From Aphelocoma coerulescens (Eukaryota > Chordata > Aves > Passeriformes > Corvidae): 64,000 nt of DNA. The translations under genes and the position numbers were made by a program. Each line of letters opens with the position of its first letter. Within the stretch, counting starts at the first letter, position 1. Shown piece by piece: positions 45,409 to 58,882 of this stretch. Where the stretch lies: the NCBI RefSeq assembly GCF_041296385.1, contig NC_091017.1:11960001-12024000 (forward strand), given 5' to 3'. The notes under the pieces were generated by a model. The model made no database searches. It was not told where the DNA came from and was given only the letters and a program-made list of their open reading frames with translations.

Positions 45409-48400
45409 TAGTAGGCAGTTCTCTGGGCTAGAGCTGTTGAACTGTTAGAGAGGGAATGCAAGAGCCAAGCTTCTGAGCTCTTTTCCCTGCTACCTTTAAA
45501 GTATGAGCATTCCCTGGTGCTCTCCTATTTGGATAATAAGTTAGAGTGGGTTTCACATTCACTTTGAAGAATAGAAACAGCGCCATGTGAACCTGTGCCA
45601 TCAGCTTTCCTTTCCAACTAAATGTTCCTACTTGCAATCTTGCAATTCTTACTTGCAATCATGCAGAGCACCGTGCTTGAGGCTGGTGCATTGAAGAAAA
45701 TTAAATTAGGGCTGTATCAGTACAAAGGAGAGATTGCCATTTGCAAAACCTCGTTTCGCTTAAGTTAGTAATATTGTAAGTGTTAATTGAGTGGTCATTG
45801 GTTGCCTATCACCATCCTGATGCACTAATTTCATCAAGTGTAAATATTGGTCACAAAAGGTGCCCATTCAGCAACCTGTTGCTGTCTCCACATGGAAGTG
45901 TCTTCCGGACGAAATCAAAAGACATTCGAAGAGCCAGGATCCGCAAAGGAACAAACTATTGCCACATGAATGGTGCTGGGCGCCATGAGGAGCAGTTAAC
46001 TTTAACCTGCGCGCTGTCAGCACTCAGAAGAACAACCCCAGCATGGCAGGGGGGACTTGCAAAAGAAGGAAAGGCCCCTCACCTAGCTATAAACCACCCA
46101 AAGTGCAGAGCCAAGTTGAAAACACCACTGCTCTCAAATCAACCGTGTCAGGACAAAAAGATTTCACTGATCTCCCCCTTCCAGGTACAAACTCTTATTT
46201 GCACCACACTCAGAGGGCAATGTGAGCTCCCCAGCGCTGTCTTTCACTCTCGCAGAGTCCAGATACTAACTTGTGAACATCCTACACAAACATTAGCTCA
46301 TGAAAGTGCCAGCTTGAGCAAGAACAGCAGACCCTCCCATTGCACCCCCTTGTCATCCAGAGTGCGGCGGTTTGTTGAAAATCATGGACTCGGAAAGACC
46401 AATGCAGCAACTGCTTTTCTCTCTCCTACTGCCTTTCCCTGAGCGAGAGGTAGATGGATGATGTGGACTTAGTGGAACAGAAAGAGTATGACTGTACTTA
46501 TAAGGGAGGAAAACCCCCCACAGCATACTGTGCTGTGTGCAGTACACGCTCTGAAAAGAGACAAAGCTGAATGCTGCCAGCGGGCTTCGGTTCTCAGACT
46601 GCTTGCATGGGCAGAGCTGCGGGCTCTTTTAAGGATGGAAACTGGCATCTGTGAGTGTAAAGAATGTGACTTTCCACACAGCTTAGAAGAAAGGTGCATA
46701 GCCCCAGTGAGAAGTGTGTACGTGAAAGACTGGCAGAAGAAGTCGCAGTCCAGCAAGGCTGGTATCTTTTTCTTTGTGCCAAATAGGCACCTTGGGAACA
46801 TGAAAGTACTTGATGGTAGCCAAACTGACAGTGAAGGCACAGAACACCGTCGGGTGTGTGCAGTGTACAGACGCAATGTAAAAGCCCTGAGTACCATTTG
46901 ACTGCAGTCATAGTGCAAGTTTGCAACTGTACCATGCAAGGCCAGTGAAAGCTTCCTGTGCGGCCACATTTTCGTATTGGAGCTCGCTAGCTGGAAGTGA
47001 TTCGGTTTGTCTGCAGTATCCGCTCGACTGAATGTGATGTGTCACTGGAAAGAAAAGTACAGACCAGCAGTGCGTTTGATATGGTTCAGGGGCTGCAAAG
47101 GAAATGTACAGGCCACCTCTGGGATTTTGGTCTTTGTGCATTCCCATGGCAGCAGTTCCTGGATGTTTTTGTTCTACAGTTTAGGCTCAGTGAGAGAGAA
47201 AAAATGCGAGAGCACGCATAGCAGAGCCACAGGGAGAATTGCTGAGGTATGAGTTGCGTGCTGTTCAGATACTGCCGTACCAAAGGCCTACCTAAACACT
47301 GCTGCTGATCTAGCATGTCTTTCTGTAGCAAGACTTGTTGGTACTGCAAAACAGAAGATGCGTGAGGTCAAATGAATCTGGACAGAAAATTTCAGACGAG
47401 CAGCCTATGAGTGCATGATTGAAACAGTAAATTTAGGTGACAGAATAGATCGTGGCATCGATTTGCGTAGTGTTAATATTCTCTGAAGGGAATGCAAAAA
47501 GCCAAGATGTGTTTTCCATTCTAGCTGTTCCTGACAAAAACTGAGGAATAAAACTTTCGTTCTAGATGGAATGTAACATTCAGTTCCCAGGATTTTGCAC
47601 TCCAAAGTTCAACAAAAGAGTTTCCACAAGAATCTTGAGAAGAAGCACAATCACTTCCACCTAGAGCTGGAAGAGGAAGAGGCAGCGGCACAAGCAAGTG
47701 CCCTTGAGCGTCCTCCTTCCGAATGCTAGAACGTCAATTCAGCAGGCAGGAGTGCAGCAGCCACCCTTCGTCTTGCAAGCCCATACGACGCGCACACCAG
47801 CCCGGTGCTCTGCGGCTTCGTCCTTCGCCTTTTCGAGCACGCCGTACCTTCATTCTCCCGGAGGCGAACAGCGGTCTGCTTCTCGCACGGAACGCTGTGT
47901 CGGCAGCCAAGCGCTCCAGTGCACTGCTTCTGCCCAAACACGCCTGGGCCCTGCACCTCTCCTTCCCAGCGCTACGTAGCAGCACAATCTGTCCCTCTTG
48001 CGATCCCAAGCTAAGCGGAAAGCTTCTCGGCTACGTCTCCCGCAGAGAGCTGTGCCAGGACAATAAGCTTGCAAGCACTTTGCTCCTGACACTAGTGGCA
48101 ACAGGGATTCGCACCACCTTCCAGGAGCAGTCCTCTTGCCTTTTACAAGGTGCAAAAGCGCCCCCTCTGTGGCGGTGCTGTCTGCCCGGTCTTTCTCGGC
48201 TCGAAGCACCACGAGGCACACAAGACTCTCTCGCAAGGACCGAAATTCCCGATAGGCGTCTCTGCGCTTTCTGCAATGCTGCACGCACAAGCCCGGTGCT
48301 CTGAGGCTTCGTTCTTCGCCTTTCGTTGTCTGGGCAGAAGAGAAGCCGAGCGAGGCCATTGTGCTTTGCCGCTTGTCAGTGTGCTGTGCACGGTTTTTCC

Positions 48401-48786
48401 GCAGCTCGAGCTAGCGGGAGACCCCTTCGGTTTCGCGGCGTCCACACTACCCATGGTAGCTCTCGCTCAGCGAAACTTGAAGGGGAGAAGCACTTGCTGG
48501 ATGAGTCTTTCAGTGTGCAGGACTTTGAAAACACAGCAGCGCAATCGGGGCCACGAGAAGGACCGCTGAGAAGTCGCTCTCGCACAGAGAACCGTGCCAG
48601 GATGACGAGCTCGCCCAGCATTTGCCCCTGACACTTGGGGAACTCGTAGCTGCCAGTGCCTTCCAGGGGCAGTCTGCTTTCTGTCATAACCTGCATAGGG
48701 CCCGTCAGATGGTGGTGCTGTCTGCCTTCTCCTTCTCGGCCAGAGTGTACTCTGGTGCACACTGCAGTCTGGCAAGGAGCAAAGAT
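45409..48786 (+). repeat. Blocks A and B, unit 5
   Basis: T at 46199 is shared with units 4 and 6. A at 47102 is private. At 48560 it has the G form, unlike units 4 and 6. Confidence 0.9.
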
Positions 48787-50018
48787 CTTCGGTAGACATC
48801 TCGCACAGGAGAAAGTTGCCAAGAAAGAACCACGTTCTTCATCAGCCCTCTTCATGTCCCGATTGGGGTGCTGCCTTCAAAGCCTTGCACATTGAAAGAC
48901 TTCTCCAGCAAGTGCTTCTCCCCTGGCGCACTTCGCTGAGTGAGAGCTGCATGGGCAGCGTGGACTCAGCGAAACCGAAAGGGTGTCGCTGTAGCTCGAG
49001 CTGAGCAAAGAAACCGTGCACGGTGCACCGTTGGTGGGTGCAGCATGCACGCGGAAAAGCAGCAAAGTTCACTGCCATCGCTGGCCTTCTCTTCAGTCCA
49101 GACCACTTAAGGCAAACAATTTAGCTGCAGAGCACTGGGCTTGCGTGTGCAGTGCACCAAATTGCCCAAGACCAGCAAGGGCTCGTTCACAAGCAGAGTC
49201 GGCTGAGAGCATTCTTGCTTGCTCCAGAAAGGAAGCCGCAGCTATAGTGCTTCATCCCACAGCGTGGACATAGGCACTTTCCTAGTTGTTCAGCCTTGCA
49301 GAGTCCCTGCAACTAGAGCTCAGCCAGGAGCAGGCGTCAAAGCAGAAGGCTTTCCTAAAGCACGCCTCTCCAACCAGCCTTCGGAAATCGCAAATGACAC
49401 TGTGGCTCTGTGCCTTTCTTCTAAGACAGACGCCCACCTTGCTTTCACTCTCGCAGCTCCCTTGGCAGCCTCCAGCAGCTGCTTTCCTGGAGAACGGCCC
49501 GAGAAGTAGAAGCCAGGGCTGAGCTGCACCTTCGCCTTCCGCACGTAAGCGGCACCAGACTCACCGGTGCGCTCTGTTCTTCCCTCCTCCGCTGCATGCT
49601 ACTACCATCGTGTTCTCGGAAAGACGGAGACTGAAGGGAAGCGCAAATGCTTCCACAGAGAGCTACAAGAGGAATAGGCAGCAGCAGCACAGGCAAGTGC
49701 CGTGGAACTTCCTCCTTCCCAAGGCTATAACGTCAATTCAGCAGGCAGGAGAGTGGCAGCCACGCTCGTCTTGCAGCCCGTACAACGAGCACGCGAGCCC
49801 GGCGCTCCGCGGCTTCGTTCTTCGCCTTTTCGAGCACGCCGTACCTTCGTTCCCCCGGAGGCGGACGGTCTTCTGCTTCTCGCCCGGAACACTGTGCCCG
49901 GCAGTGCAGCGCTTTCTGCGGCAAGCTGCAAAGCGCCCGTCAGATGGCGATGCTGTCTGCCCGCTCCTCGGCTCGAGTGTACTCCGGCGCACGCTGCCGT
50001 CTCGCAAGGAGCAAAGAG
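48787..50018 (+). repeat. 1232-bp inner repeat, unit 5 (single copy)
   Basis: Same allele set as the single copy of unit 4, including T at 48851, A at 49522 and GCAAGT at 49693. The diverged terminal piece follows to about 50236. Confidence 0.95.
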
Positions 50019-50236
50019 CTTCGGTAGACATCTCGCACAGGAGAAAGGTGCCAGGACGACACCACATTCCTCCTCACCCCTTCTCGTGGCCCACATTGTG
50101 GTGCTGCCTTCAAAGCCGTGCGCATTGAAAGACTCTTCCAGCAAGTGCTTCTCCCCTGGCACACTTCGCTCAGCGACAGCTACGTGGGCAGCGTGGACTC
50201 AGCGAAACTGAAAGGGTGTCCTTGTAGCTCGAGCTT

Positions 50237-50906
50237 GTTGGAGAGGATGAAAGTTTGGTAAGAAAGTTTCACAGCTATGTAAGCTTGACAGAAAGATCTC
50301 TGAATGTAGAAACTTAGCATGAGGTAGAAATGGAAACGAGTTTTGATAGAGAGTAAAAGGTGTTTTGCTGAAACACTGATCACTGAATAACTGAGAAGGC
50401 AAAGGTTGGAGATTGAGTTGGAAGGAGATGTTTTTTATTAGGACACCGGTATGTGAGTACAAACAAGCACATGTTTTTCACCAAGTAAATAAGTCTCAAG
50501 AAGGCCATAAGGAAATAGAAAACATGTTTTTACCAAAAAGAGAGCTATCGCAGGCAAACAAGAAATGTCGATGTAGCAAGAAGAAGAGAGGTCTGAGAAT
50601 TTTCCACTGTAAGCTTAAATTGTAACATACTTACTCTTGTGATTGGATAAGAATGACTATAATATGGTAATGGTAGTAGTCATGATAGGCTACAGGCAAA
50701 TGTAAAGGTATTGTTGTATGGTGCTTATTGGTTGCTATGTATTGAGATACTCAGCAAAGAAAAATACATAATGCTTTCTAACTTGAACAGAAAGCGGCTC
50801 CAGGTATGCCTACCAGCTGTAGCTGACAGCTGTAGGGCTGGCTCTGGATACCCACTCCCTGAAATGCTGTAACTTCGCCTATGCAATACACAGCTTTCAA
50901 GAGAGC
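50237..50906. mobile_element. Block D, unit 5: AT-richer, possible LTR remnant
   Basis: A at 50252 and A at 50282 are shared only with unit 6. Confidence 0.3.
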
Positions 50907-52812
50907 CGCCTGAAGTCCAGACACCCTTCGCGAGCCTTTCTCCTATAGAGCTGTGGAAAGAAATCGTGCACGCTACACCGAGGGTGCGTGCAGCATGCAC
51001 GAGCAAAAGCGGCAAAGTTCAGTGCCCTCGCTGGGCTTCCCTTCCGTGCGGATAACGTGAGGCGAAAAATGAAGCCGCAGAGCACCGGGCTTGCAGGTGC
51101 AGTGCACCGAGTTGCAGAAGTCCAGCAGGCTCGTTCACAAGCCAAGCCGGCTGAGGGAGTCCTCGCGTCTCCAAAAGGGAACGCGGAGCCGTAGCACTTC
51201 ATCCCACAGCGTGGAGATAGGCACTTCCCTAGTCGTTCAGCCTTGCAGAGTCCCTGCAGCTAGAGCTCACCCAGGAGCAGGCGTCAAAGCAGAAGGCCCT
51301 CCTAAAGCACCCTTTCTCCAAGCAGCCTCCTGAAAGGGCGCATCACAGTGCGGCTCTGCGCCTTTCTTCTAAGACAGACGCCCGCTATACTTTCGTGCTC
51401 GCAGCTCCCTTGGCAGCCTCCAGCAGCTACTCTCCTGGAGAACGGCCGTAGACGTCAAAGCCAGTGCTGGGCTGCACCTCCGCCCTCCCCAGGTAAGCAA
51501 CAGCGAACTCACCGGTGCACTCTGTACTTCCCTCCTCCGCTTGCATCCTACATGCATTCGTGTTCTCCGAAACTCAGAGACTGAAGGGAAGGGCAATTGC
51601 TTCCCCAGATAGCTGCAAGGGCACTAGGCAGCAGCAGCACAAATTTCACATGACCTGATGCACTGTAGAGATATTACCCTGTTACCCCTCCTTTCTCCTC
51701 GTCCTCGACCAATTGTGGTGGGATGTCGAAAGGCTTGGCCAGCGAAAAGCTCATCCAGCAAGGGCGTCTCTCTTGACGCATTTCCCTGACCGAGAGCTAC
51801 ACAGATGGTCTGGACACTGTAAAACAGCAAGAAAATAATTCTATGTCCAGCTGAGGAAAATCCGTGCACAGAAAAATGTAGATGCCTGCAGTAAACAATC
51901 TGAAGAGCAGCAAAGCTCCAAGCCATCGCTGCGCTTCAGTCCTGTCCGGACCACAGAAGGCGAAGAACGAAGCAGCTGGGCACCGGCTTCATGGACTCAG
52001 TGGCGCGACTTGCAAACGTCCAGCCAAGAGCTGCTTCAACAAGCAGATTCAGCCGAGAATGCTCTGCCTGCACTTTCCCTCGCAGCGCTAGGCAGCACCA
52101 CGTTCTGTTTGCGTGGCAGCCTGATTCTTAACGGAAAGATTCTCAATGCCTGTGTCTGGCACAGAGAACGGTTTTAGGTCAGCAAGCTCACCCGGCGCTT
52201 ACCCTCGACGCGTGCAAACCTGTATTTGCACCGCATTCCAGTGGCAGCCCTCTTTCCTTTCCAGCCGGCACAGCGCCGTCAGATCGCGGTGCTCTCTGCA
52301 CCTGCCTTCTCGCTTCCAAGTGCCACCGCGCACATTACAGCCTTGCAGGGAGCGAAGAGGCGGAGAGGCGTCTCGCAAAGAAGAACGTGCCGGGACGAAA
52401 AGGTGCTCTTTCCTTTCTCCTCCTCCTTTGCCCGAATGGTGGTGCTGTGTTGAAAGGCTTGGCCAGCGAAAAGCTCATCCAGCAAGTGTTTCTCTCCTGA
52501 CGCCTTTCGCTGAGCGAGAGAGCTACACGGACACTTTCGACTCGGGGAAACAGCAAGAGAATGACTGTACGTCGAGCTGAGGAAAAGCCGTGCACAGCAG
52601 CCTGTGGCTGCGTGCAGTGTTCACGCTGAAGAGCGGCAAAGCTCCAAGCCATCGCTGCGCTTCAGTCCTGTCCGGACCACAGAAGGCGAAGAACGAAGCA
52701 GCTGGGCACCGGCTTCATGGGCTCAGTGGAGCGACTTGCAAATGTCCAGCCAAGAGCTGCTTCAACAAGCAGATTCAGCTGAGAATGCTCTGCCTGCTTC
52801 AACAAAGTAAGG
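50907..52812 (+). repeat. Block E, unit 5
   Basis: T at 50911 is shared with unit 6. A at 51909 is private and falls inside the first member of the near-identical pair. Confidence 0.9.
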
Positions 52813-54614
52813 CGCAGCCCTTGCACTGCAGCACACTGCCTGGCCAGAAACAGGTTCTTACACCTTCAGTGCTGCCGAGCCCACGCAGCTTGAGCACACC
52901 CAGAAGGACGCGTCCAGAAAGAAGGCGTTCTTCGAGTGCCTTGTCCTTCCTTGTTCTGTCTTTCATCTGCACCTGAAACAGTGGGTCTACGTGTTTTCCT
53001 TCCCAGGGAAAAGAACTTTCATTCTTGTCCAGGAGTCTATGGCTAAAATGGTGATTGCATGTCCCATATCCAATACAACCAAGGATTACTCCCGGAGGAA
53101 AGCTGCCAGGACAGATGGGTCTTGCTGGCTTTGACCACCCCTGGGCCACCTCTCATATTCTCCTGAAACAGTGGGGTACATGAAGGCATTGCCATACCTG
53201 ATCATCCCTTGCCATGCAGAGCCCAGCCTTGCATTGCCTTACAGACACCTCTGTGTACCTCCCTTGCCCTTCCTATGTCTCCATTGCATGGCCTTGTTCA
53301 CCAATCTCCCACCTTGACTTTCTTACCCCTTGTTTCCTGGTCTTGTCTTGCCTGCTTCTCCTATGACTCTCTTGGCCTTGCCTAAGTCTCTCTTGCCTTG
53401 CTTTGCAAAGCCAACACTTGCCTTGCCCTGCTACCCCTCTTTCCCTCGCCTAGTCTACCCACACCTACCCACCTTTGACTGGCCTATCCATCCGATCATC
53501 ACCTTTTCTGCACCACCCCTCCATGCTCTTGTCTTGCCTTGGCCTGCCTACCCTTCCCTTGCCTTGCACTGCCTTGCATAACCCTTGCCCTTCTTGACAT
53601 TTGTGCCCCTTTCCAACATGGCCTTGCTTTCCTTTGCCTACCCCTCCCAATCCCTGCTTTGCCTACAGATTCCTGGCCTTCTTTTGTCTACCACTCCTTT
53701 GCCTTTTGTGGGAACCAACAGCTGGTCTGAAGGCCTCACAGACATTTCCGTTGATACAATCATTTTGTACCCGTGAGAATTGCAGAAGCAAGAAGATAAA
53801 CAACAGAAAGAAGTTGTAACAGCTGCAAAAGGGACGATACTGGCTGATGTTTAGCAAAGAATGTGTGTACACTATAGACAACCAGTAGTATTGTATTATA
53901 GCAAAATAATAGTCCATGCACATGTAGCTAAAAAAGTGCATAAGAGAAGATGCATAAATAATACAAGTGGTTTTTTGCCATTGCTCGGGGCAGAGAGTGT
54001 ATGTGTGTCGTGACCGTCTCAACAGCAACAGCCTTGCACTGCCTTTCATAACCAGCCCCTGCCTACTGCCTCCTTCCCTGGCCTTCCATGTCTTGTCTTC
54101 CTCTCCTTTGATTTAACTTGCTTCTCCTATCTCTCCCTTGCTTGCCTTACTCCACTGACCTTTCTGTGTTCTTGCCTTGACTTGCCTAGCTGTTCCTTGC
54201 TTCACATTGCTTTGTGTAAGCATTCCCTGTTTTTATTTGCCTACCCCTTTCTTGCCTGGCCTTTCCTTGCCTAGCCTTTCTTGTCTTTGCCTGCCCTCTG
54301 CATCACTGGACTTACCTTCCTATGCCCTGCCTTCCCTACAGCTTCTGGGCCTTCTCTTGCCTCGCACTCATTGGCCCTACTTTGCTGCCTGCTCACTGCT
54401 CTTGCTTTGCTTTCCCTAACTTTCCCTTGACTTGACTAGAATTGCCTAAACTTACTTTGACTGCATTGCCTTGCCTGCATGGAAGAAAAGGCAAGGCAGG
54501 GCAAAGCAAGGAAATCATAGGCAGGGCAGGGCAAGGGAGACATAGGCAAGAGAGACGTAGCCAAGGAAGGCAAAGCAAGGGTAGGCTAGGAAAAACCAGG
54601 CAATGGTACTGAAG
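52813..54614 (+). repeat. Blocks F and G, unit 5: transition, CCTTG-type repeat and AT-rich island
   Basis: Full-length CCTTG block; AT-rich island at about 53728-54029; strand switch near 54477. Confidence 0.85.
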
Positions 54615-55504
54615 GCAACGCAAGGCCAAGTGACTCATAATGCCTTTCCTTGGAATGCAAAGGTCTGAATCCCAGTGTTGGTGGAGCAGATGATAAGGTC
54701 CCATGGGGAAGTAAACTCAACTGAGACATTTCTCTCCTGGCACCTCTTGTGTAGGAGCAATTCTTAGATATATTCAATATTGGCGGTAGCACGCCAGTTC
54801 CTCAGAGAGGATGACAATGCTTTTCCATGGGAAGGAAAGCACCTAGCCCCAGTGTTTCAGGTGCACATAAGAAGCTGCCTAGTGGAGGTAAAGGGCAGCA
54901 GCAACTTTCTGTCCTGGCATATTTGGTGTAGAAGCACTGCCTTGATTTGTACAAGTATGGAGTTGCTACGCCCTATTTTCAAGGCAGTCTCCTGAAAAAG
55001 TCAATTTTGGCATGTCGTTTCCACTTCTGAAAGGTGGTCTTCTGAACTCTTGGCAGTAAGCCAAGACAAGCAGCTATGCTCATCCTTGGTGTGCAGCTGA
55101 TTTAGACACCAGGGCAGGTAATGTCCAGTAACAGTGTTCTGGCACATTGGATGGGAGCAGTTCCTGGATGTTTTCTATTTTGGAGGAGGAGATCCCAGTT
55201 CTTCTGAGATGGGCTCATAGTTTCTCTCTTTGGCAAAGAAAGCAGTTTTGGATCTGCATGTAGGGTGTTCTCAGCGAATTAATGGCTTTTCCTCATGGGC
55301 AGTTCTGTGGGCTATAGCTGTTGAACTGTTAGAGAAGGAATGAAAAAGCCAAGCTGTTGAACAAATTTGCATCCTGCTGACTTTAGCAGCCCCTGATAAA
55401 ATTCTGTTTGCATCCTGACTCTGTGAGACTGAAGGATTATGATGGTACTTAAAGCTGGGGAGGAAAGTGCACATAGAAGAGCATGTGAATTTAATGGCTC
55501 TTCC
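54615..55504 (+). repeat. Block H, unit 5
   Basis: G at 55458 is shared only with unit 2, against the grouping seen over most of this unit. Confidence 0.8.
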
Positions 55505-58500
55505 TAGTAGGCAGTTCTCTGGGCTAGAGCTGTTGAACTGTTAGAGAGGGAATGCAAGAGCCAAGCTTCTGAGCTCTTTTCCCTGCTACCTTTAAAGTAT
55601 GAGCATTCCCTGGTGCTCTCCTATTTGGATAATAAGTTAGAGTGGGTTTCACATTCACTTTGAAGAATAGAAACAGCGCCATGTGAACCTGTGCCATCAG
55701 CTTTCCTTTCCAACTAAATGTTCCTACTTGCAATCTTGCAATTCTTACTTGCAATCATGCAGAGCACCGTGCTTGAGGCTGGTGCATTGAAGAAAATTAA
55801 ATTAGGGCTGTATCAGTACAAAGGAGAGATTGCCATTTGCAAAACCTCGTTTCGCTTAAGTTAGTAATATTGTAAGTGTTAATTGAGTGGTCATTGGTTG
55901 CCTATCACCATCCTGATGCACTAATTTCATCAAGTGTAAATATTGGTCACAAAAGGTGCCCATTCAGCAACCTGTTGCTGTCTCCACATGGAAGTGTCTT
56001 CCGGACGAAATCAAAAGACATTCGAAGAGCCAGGATCCGCAAAGGAACAAACTATTGCCACATGAATGGTGCTGGGCGCCATGAGGAGCAGTTAACTTTA
56101 ACCTGCGCGCTGTCAGCACTCAGAAGAACAACCCCAGCATGGCAGGGGGGACTTGCAAAAGAAGGAAAGGCCCCTCACCTAGCTATAAACCACCCAAAGT
56201 GCAGAGCCAAGTTGAAAACACCACTGCTCTCAAATCAACCGTGTCAGGACAAAAAGATTTCACTGATCTCCCCCTTCCAGGTACAAACTCTTATTTGCAC
56301 CACACTCAGAGGGCAATGTGAGCTCCCCAGCGCTGTCTTTCACTCTCGCAGAGTCCAGATACTAACTTGTGAACATCCTACACAAACATTAGCTCATGAA
56401 AGTGCCAGCTTGAGCAAGAACAGCAGACCCTCCCATTGCACCCCCTTGTCATCCAGAGTGCGGCGGTTTGTTGAAAATCATGGACTCGGAAAGACCAATG
56501 CAGCAACTGCTTTTCTCTCTCCTACTGCCTTTCCCTGAGCGAGAGGTAGATGGATGATGTGGACTTAGTGGAACAGAAAGAGTATGACTGTACTTATAAG
56601 GGAGGAAAACCCCCCACAGCATACTGTGCTGTGTGCAGTACACGCTCTGAAAAGAGACAAAGCTGAATGCTGCCAGCGGGCTTCGGTTCTCAGACTGCTT
56701 GCATGGGCAGAGCTGCGGGCTCTTTTAAGGATGGAAACTGGCATCTGTGAGTGTAAAGAATGTGACTTTCCACACAGCTTAGAAGAAAGGTGCATAGCCC
56801 CAGTGAGAAGTGTGTACGTGAAAGACTGGCAGAAGAAGTCGCAGTCCAGCAAGGCTGGTATCTTTTTCTTTGTGCCAAATAGGCACCTTGGGAACATGAA
56901 AGTACTTGATGGTAGCCAAACTGACAGTGAAGGCACAGAACACCGTCGGGTGTGTGCAGTGTACAGACGCAATGTAAAAGCCCTGAGTACCATTTGACTG
57001 CAGTCATAGTGCAAGTTTGCAACTGTACCATGCAAGGCCAGTGAAAGCTTCCTGTGCGGCCACATTTTCGTATTGGAGCTCGCTAGCTGGAAGTGATTCG
57101 GTTTGTCTGCAGTATCCGCTCGACTGAATGTGATGTGTCACTGGAAAGAAAAGTACAGACCAGCAGTGCGTTTGATATGGTTCAGGGGCTGCAAAGGGAA
57201 TGTACAGGCCACCTCTGGGATTTTGGTCTTTGTGCATTCCCATGGCAGCAGTTCCTGGATGTTTTTGTTCTACAGTTTAGGCTCAGTGAGAGAGAAAAAA
57301 TGCGAGAGCACGCATAGCAGAGCCACAGGGAGAATTGCTGAGGTATGAGTTGCGTGCTGTTCAGATACTGCCGTACCAAAGGCCTACCTAAACACTGCTG
57401 CTGATCTAGCATGTCTTTCTGTAGCAAGACTTGTTGGTACTGCAAAACAGAAGATGCGTGAGGTCAAATGAATCTGGACAGAAAATTTCAGACGAGCAGC
57501 CTATGAGTGCATGATTGAAACAGTAAATTTAGGTGACAGAATAGATCGTGGCATCGATTTGCGTAGTGTTAATATTCTCTGAAGGGAATGCAAAAAGCCA
57601 AGATGTGTTTTCCATTCTAGCTGTTCCTGACAAAAACTGAGGAATAAAACTTTCGTTCTAGATGGAATGTAACATTCAGTTCCCAGGATTTTGCACTCCA
57701 AAGTTCAACAAAAGAGTTTCCACAAGAATCTTGAGAAGAAGCACAATCACTTCCACCTAGAGCTGGAAGAGGAAGAGGCAGCGGCACAAGCAAGTGCCCT
57801 TGAGCGTCCTCCTTCCGAATGCTAGAACGTCAATTCAGCAGGCAGGAGTGCAGCAGCCACCCTTCGTCTTGCAAGCCCATACGACGCGCACACCAGCCCG
57901 GTGCTCTGCGGCTTCGTCCTTCGCCTTTTCGAGCACGCCGTACCTTCATTCTCCCGGAGGCGAACAGCGGTCTGCTTCTCGCACGGAACGCTGTGTCGGC
58001 AGCCAAGCGCTCCAGTGCACTGCTTCTGCCCAAACACGCCTGGGCCCTGCACCTCTCCTTCCCAGCGCTACGTAGCAGCACAATCTGTCCCTCTTGCGAT
58101 CCCAAGCTAAGCGGAAAGCTTCTCGGCTACGTCTCCCGCAGAGAGCTGTGCCAGGACAATAAGCTTGCAAGCACTTTGCTCCTGACACTAGTGGCAACAG
58201 GGATTCGCACCACCTTCCAGGAGCAGTCCTCTTGCCTTTTACAAGGTGCAAAAGCGCCCCCTCTGTGGCGGTGCTGTCTGCCCGGTCTTTCTCGGCTCGA
58301 AGCACCACGAGGCACACAAGACTCTCTCGCAAGGACCGAAATTCCCGATAGGCGTCTCTGCGCTTTCTGCAATGCTGCACGCACAAGCCCGGTGCTCTGA
58401 GGCTTCGTTCTTCGCCTTTCGTTGTCTGGGCAGAAGAGAAGCCGAGCGAGGCCATTGTGCTTTGCCGCTTGTCAGTGTGCTGTGCACGGTTTTTCCGCAG

Positions 58501-58882
58501 CTCGAGCTAGCGGGAGACCCCTTCGGTTTCGCGGCGTCCACACTACCCATGGTAGCTCTCGCTCAGCGAAACTTGAAGGGGAGAAGCACTTGCTGGATGA
58601 GTCTTTCAGTGTGCAGGACTTTGAAAACACAGCAGCGCAATCGGGGCCACGAGAACGACCGCTGAGAAGTCGCTCTCGCACAGAGAACCGTGCCAGGATG
58701 ACGAGCTCGCCCAGCATTTGCCCCTGACACTTGGGGAACTCGTAGCTGCCAGTGCCTTCCAGGGGCAGTCTGCTTTCTGTCATAACCTGCATAGGGCCCG
58801 TCAGATGGTGGTGCTGTCTGCCTTCTCCTTCTCGGCCAGAGTGTACTCTGGTGCACACTGCAGTCTGGCAAGGAGCAAAGAT
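55505..58882 (+). repeat. Blocks A and B, unit 6
   Basis: T at 56295 and at 58947 (just inside the inner array) group it with units 4 and 5; C at 58656 groups it with unit 4 alone. Confidence 0.9.

Larger units (their letters stand above)
45409..55504 (+). repeat. Macrosatellite unit 5 (one 1232-bp copy; minimal unit)
   Basis: Fifth unit, again exactly 10096 bp. Private changes include G-to-A at 47102 and at 51909. It shares A at 50252, A at 50282 and T at 50911 with unit 6, A at 49522 with unit 4, and the G at 55458 with unit 2 only. Confidence 0.97.
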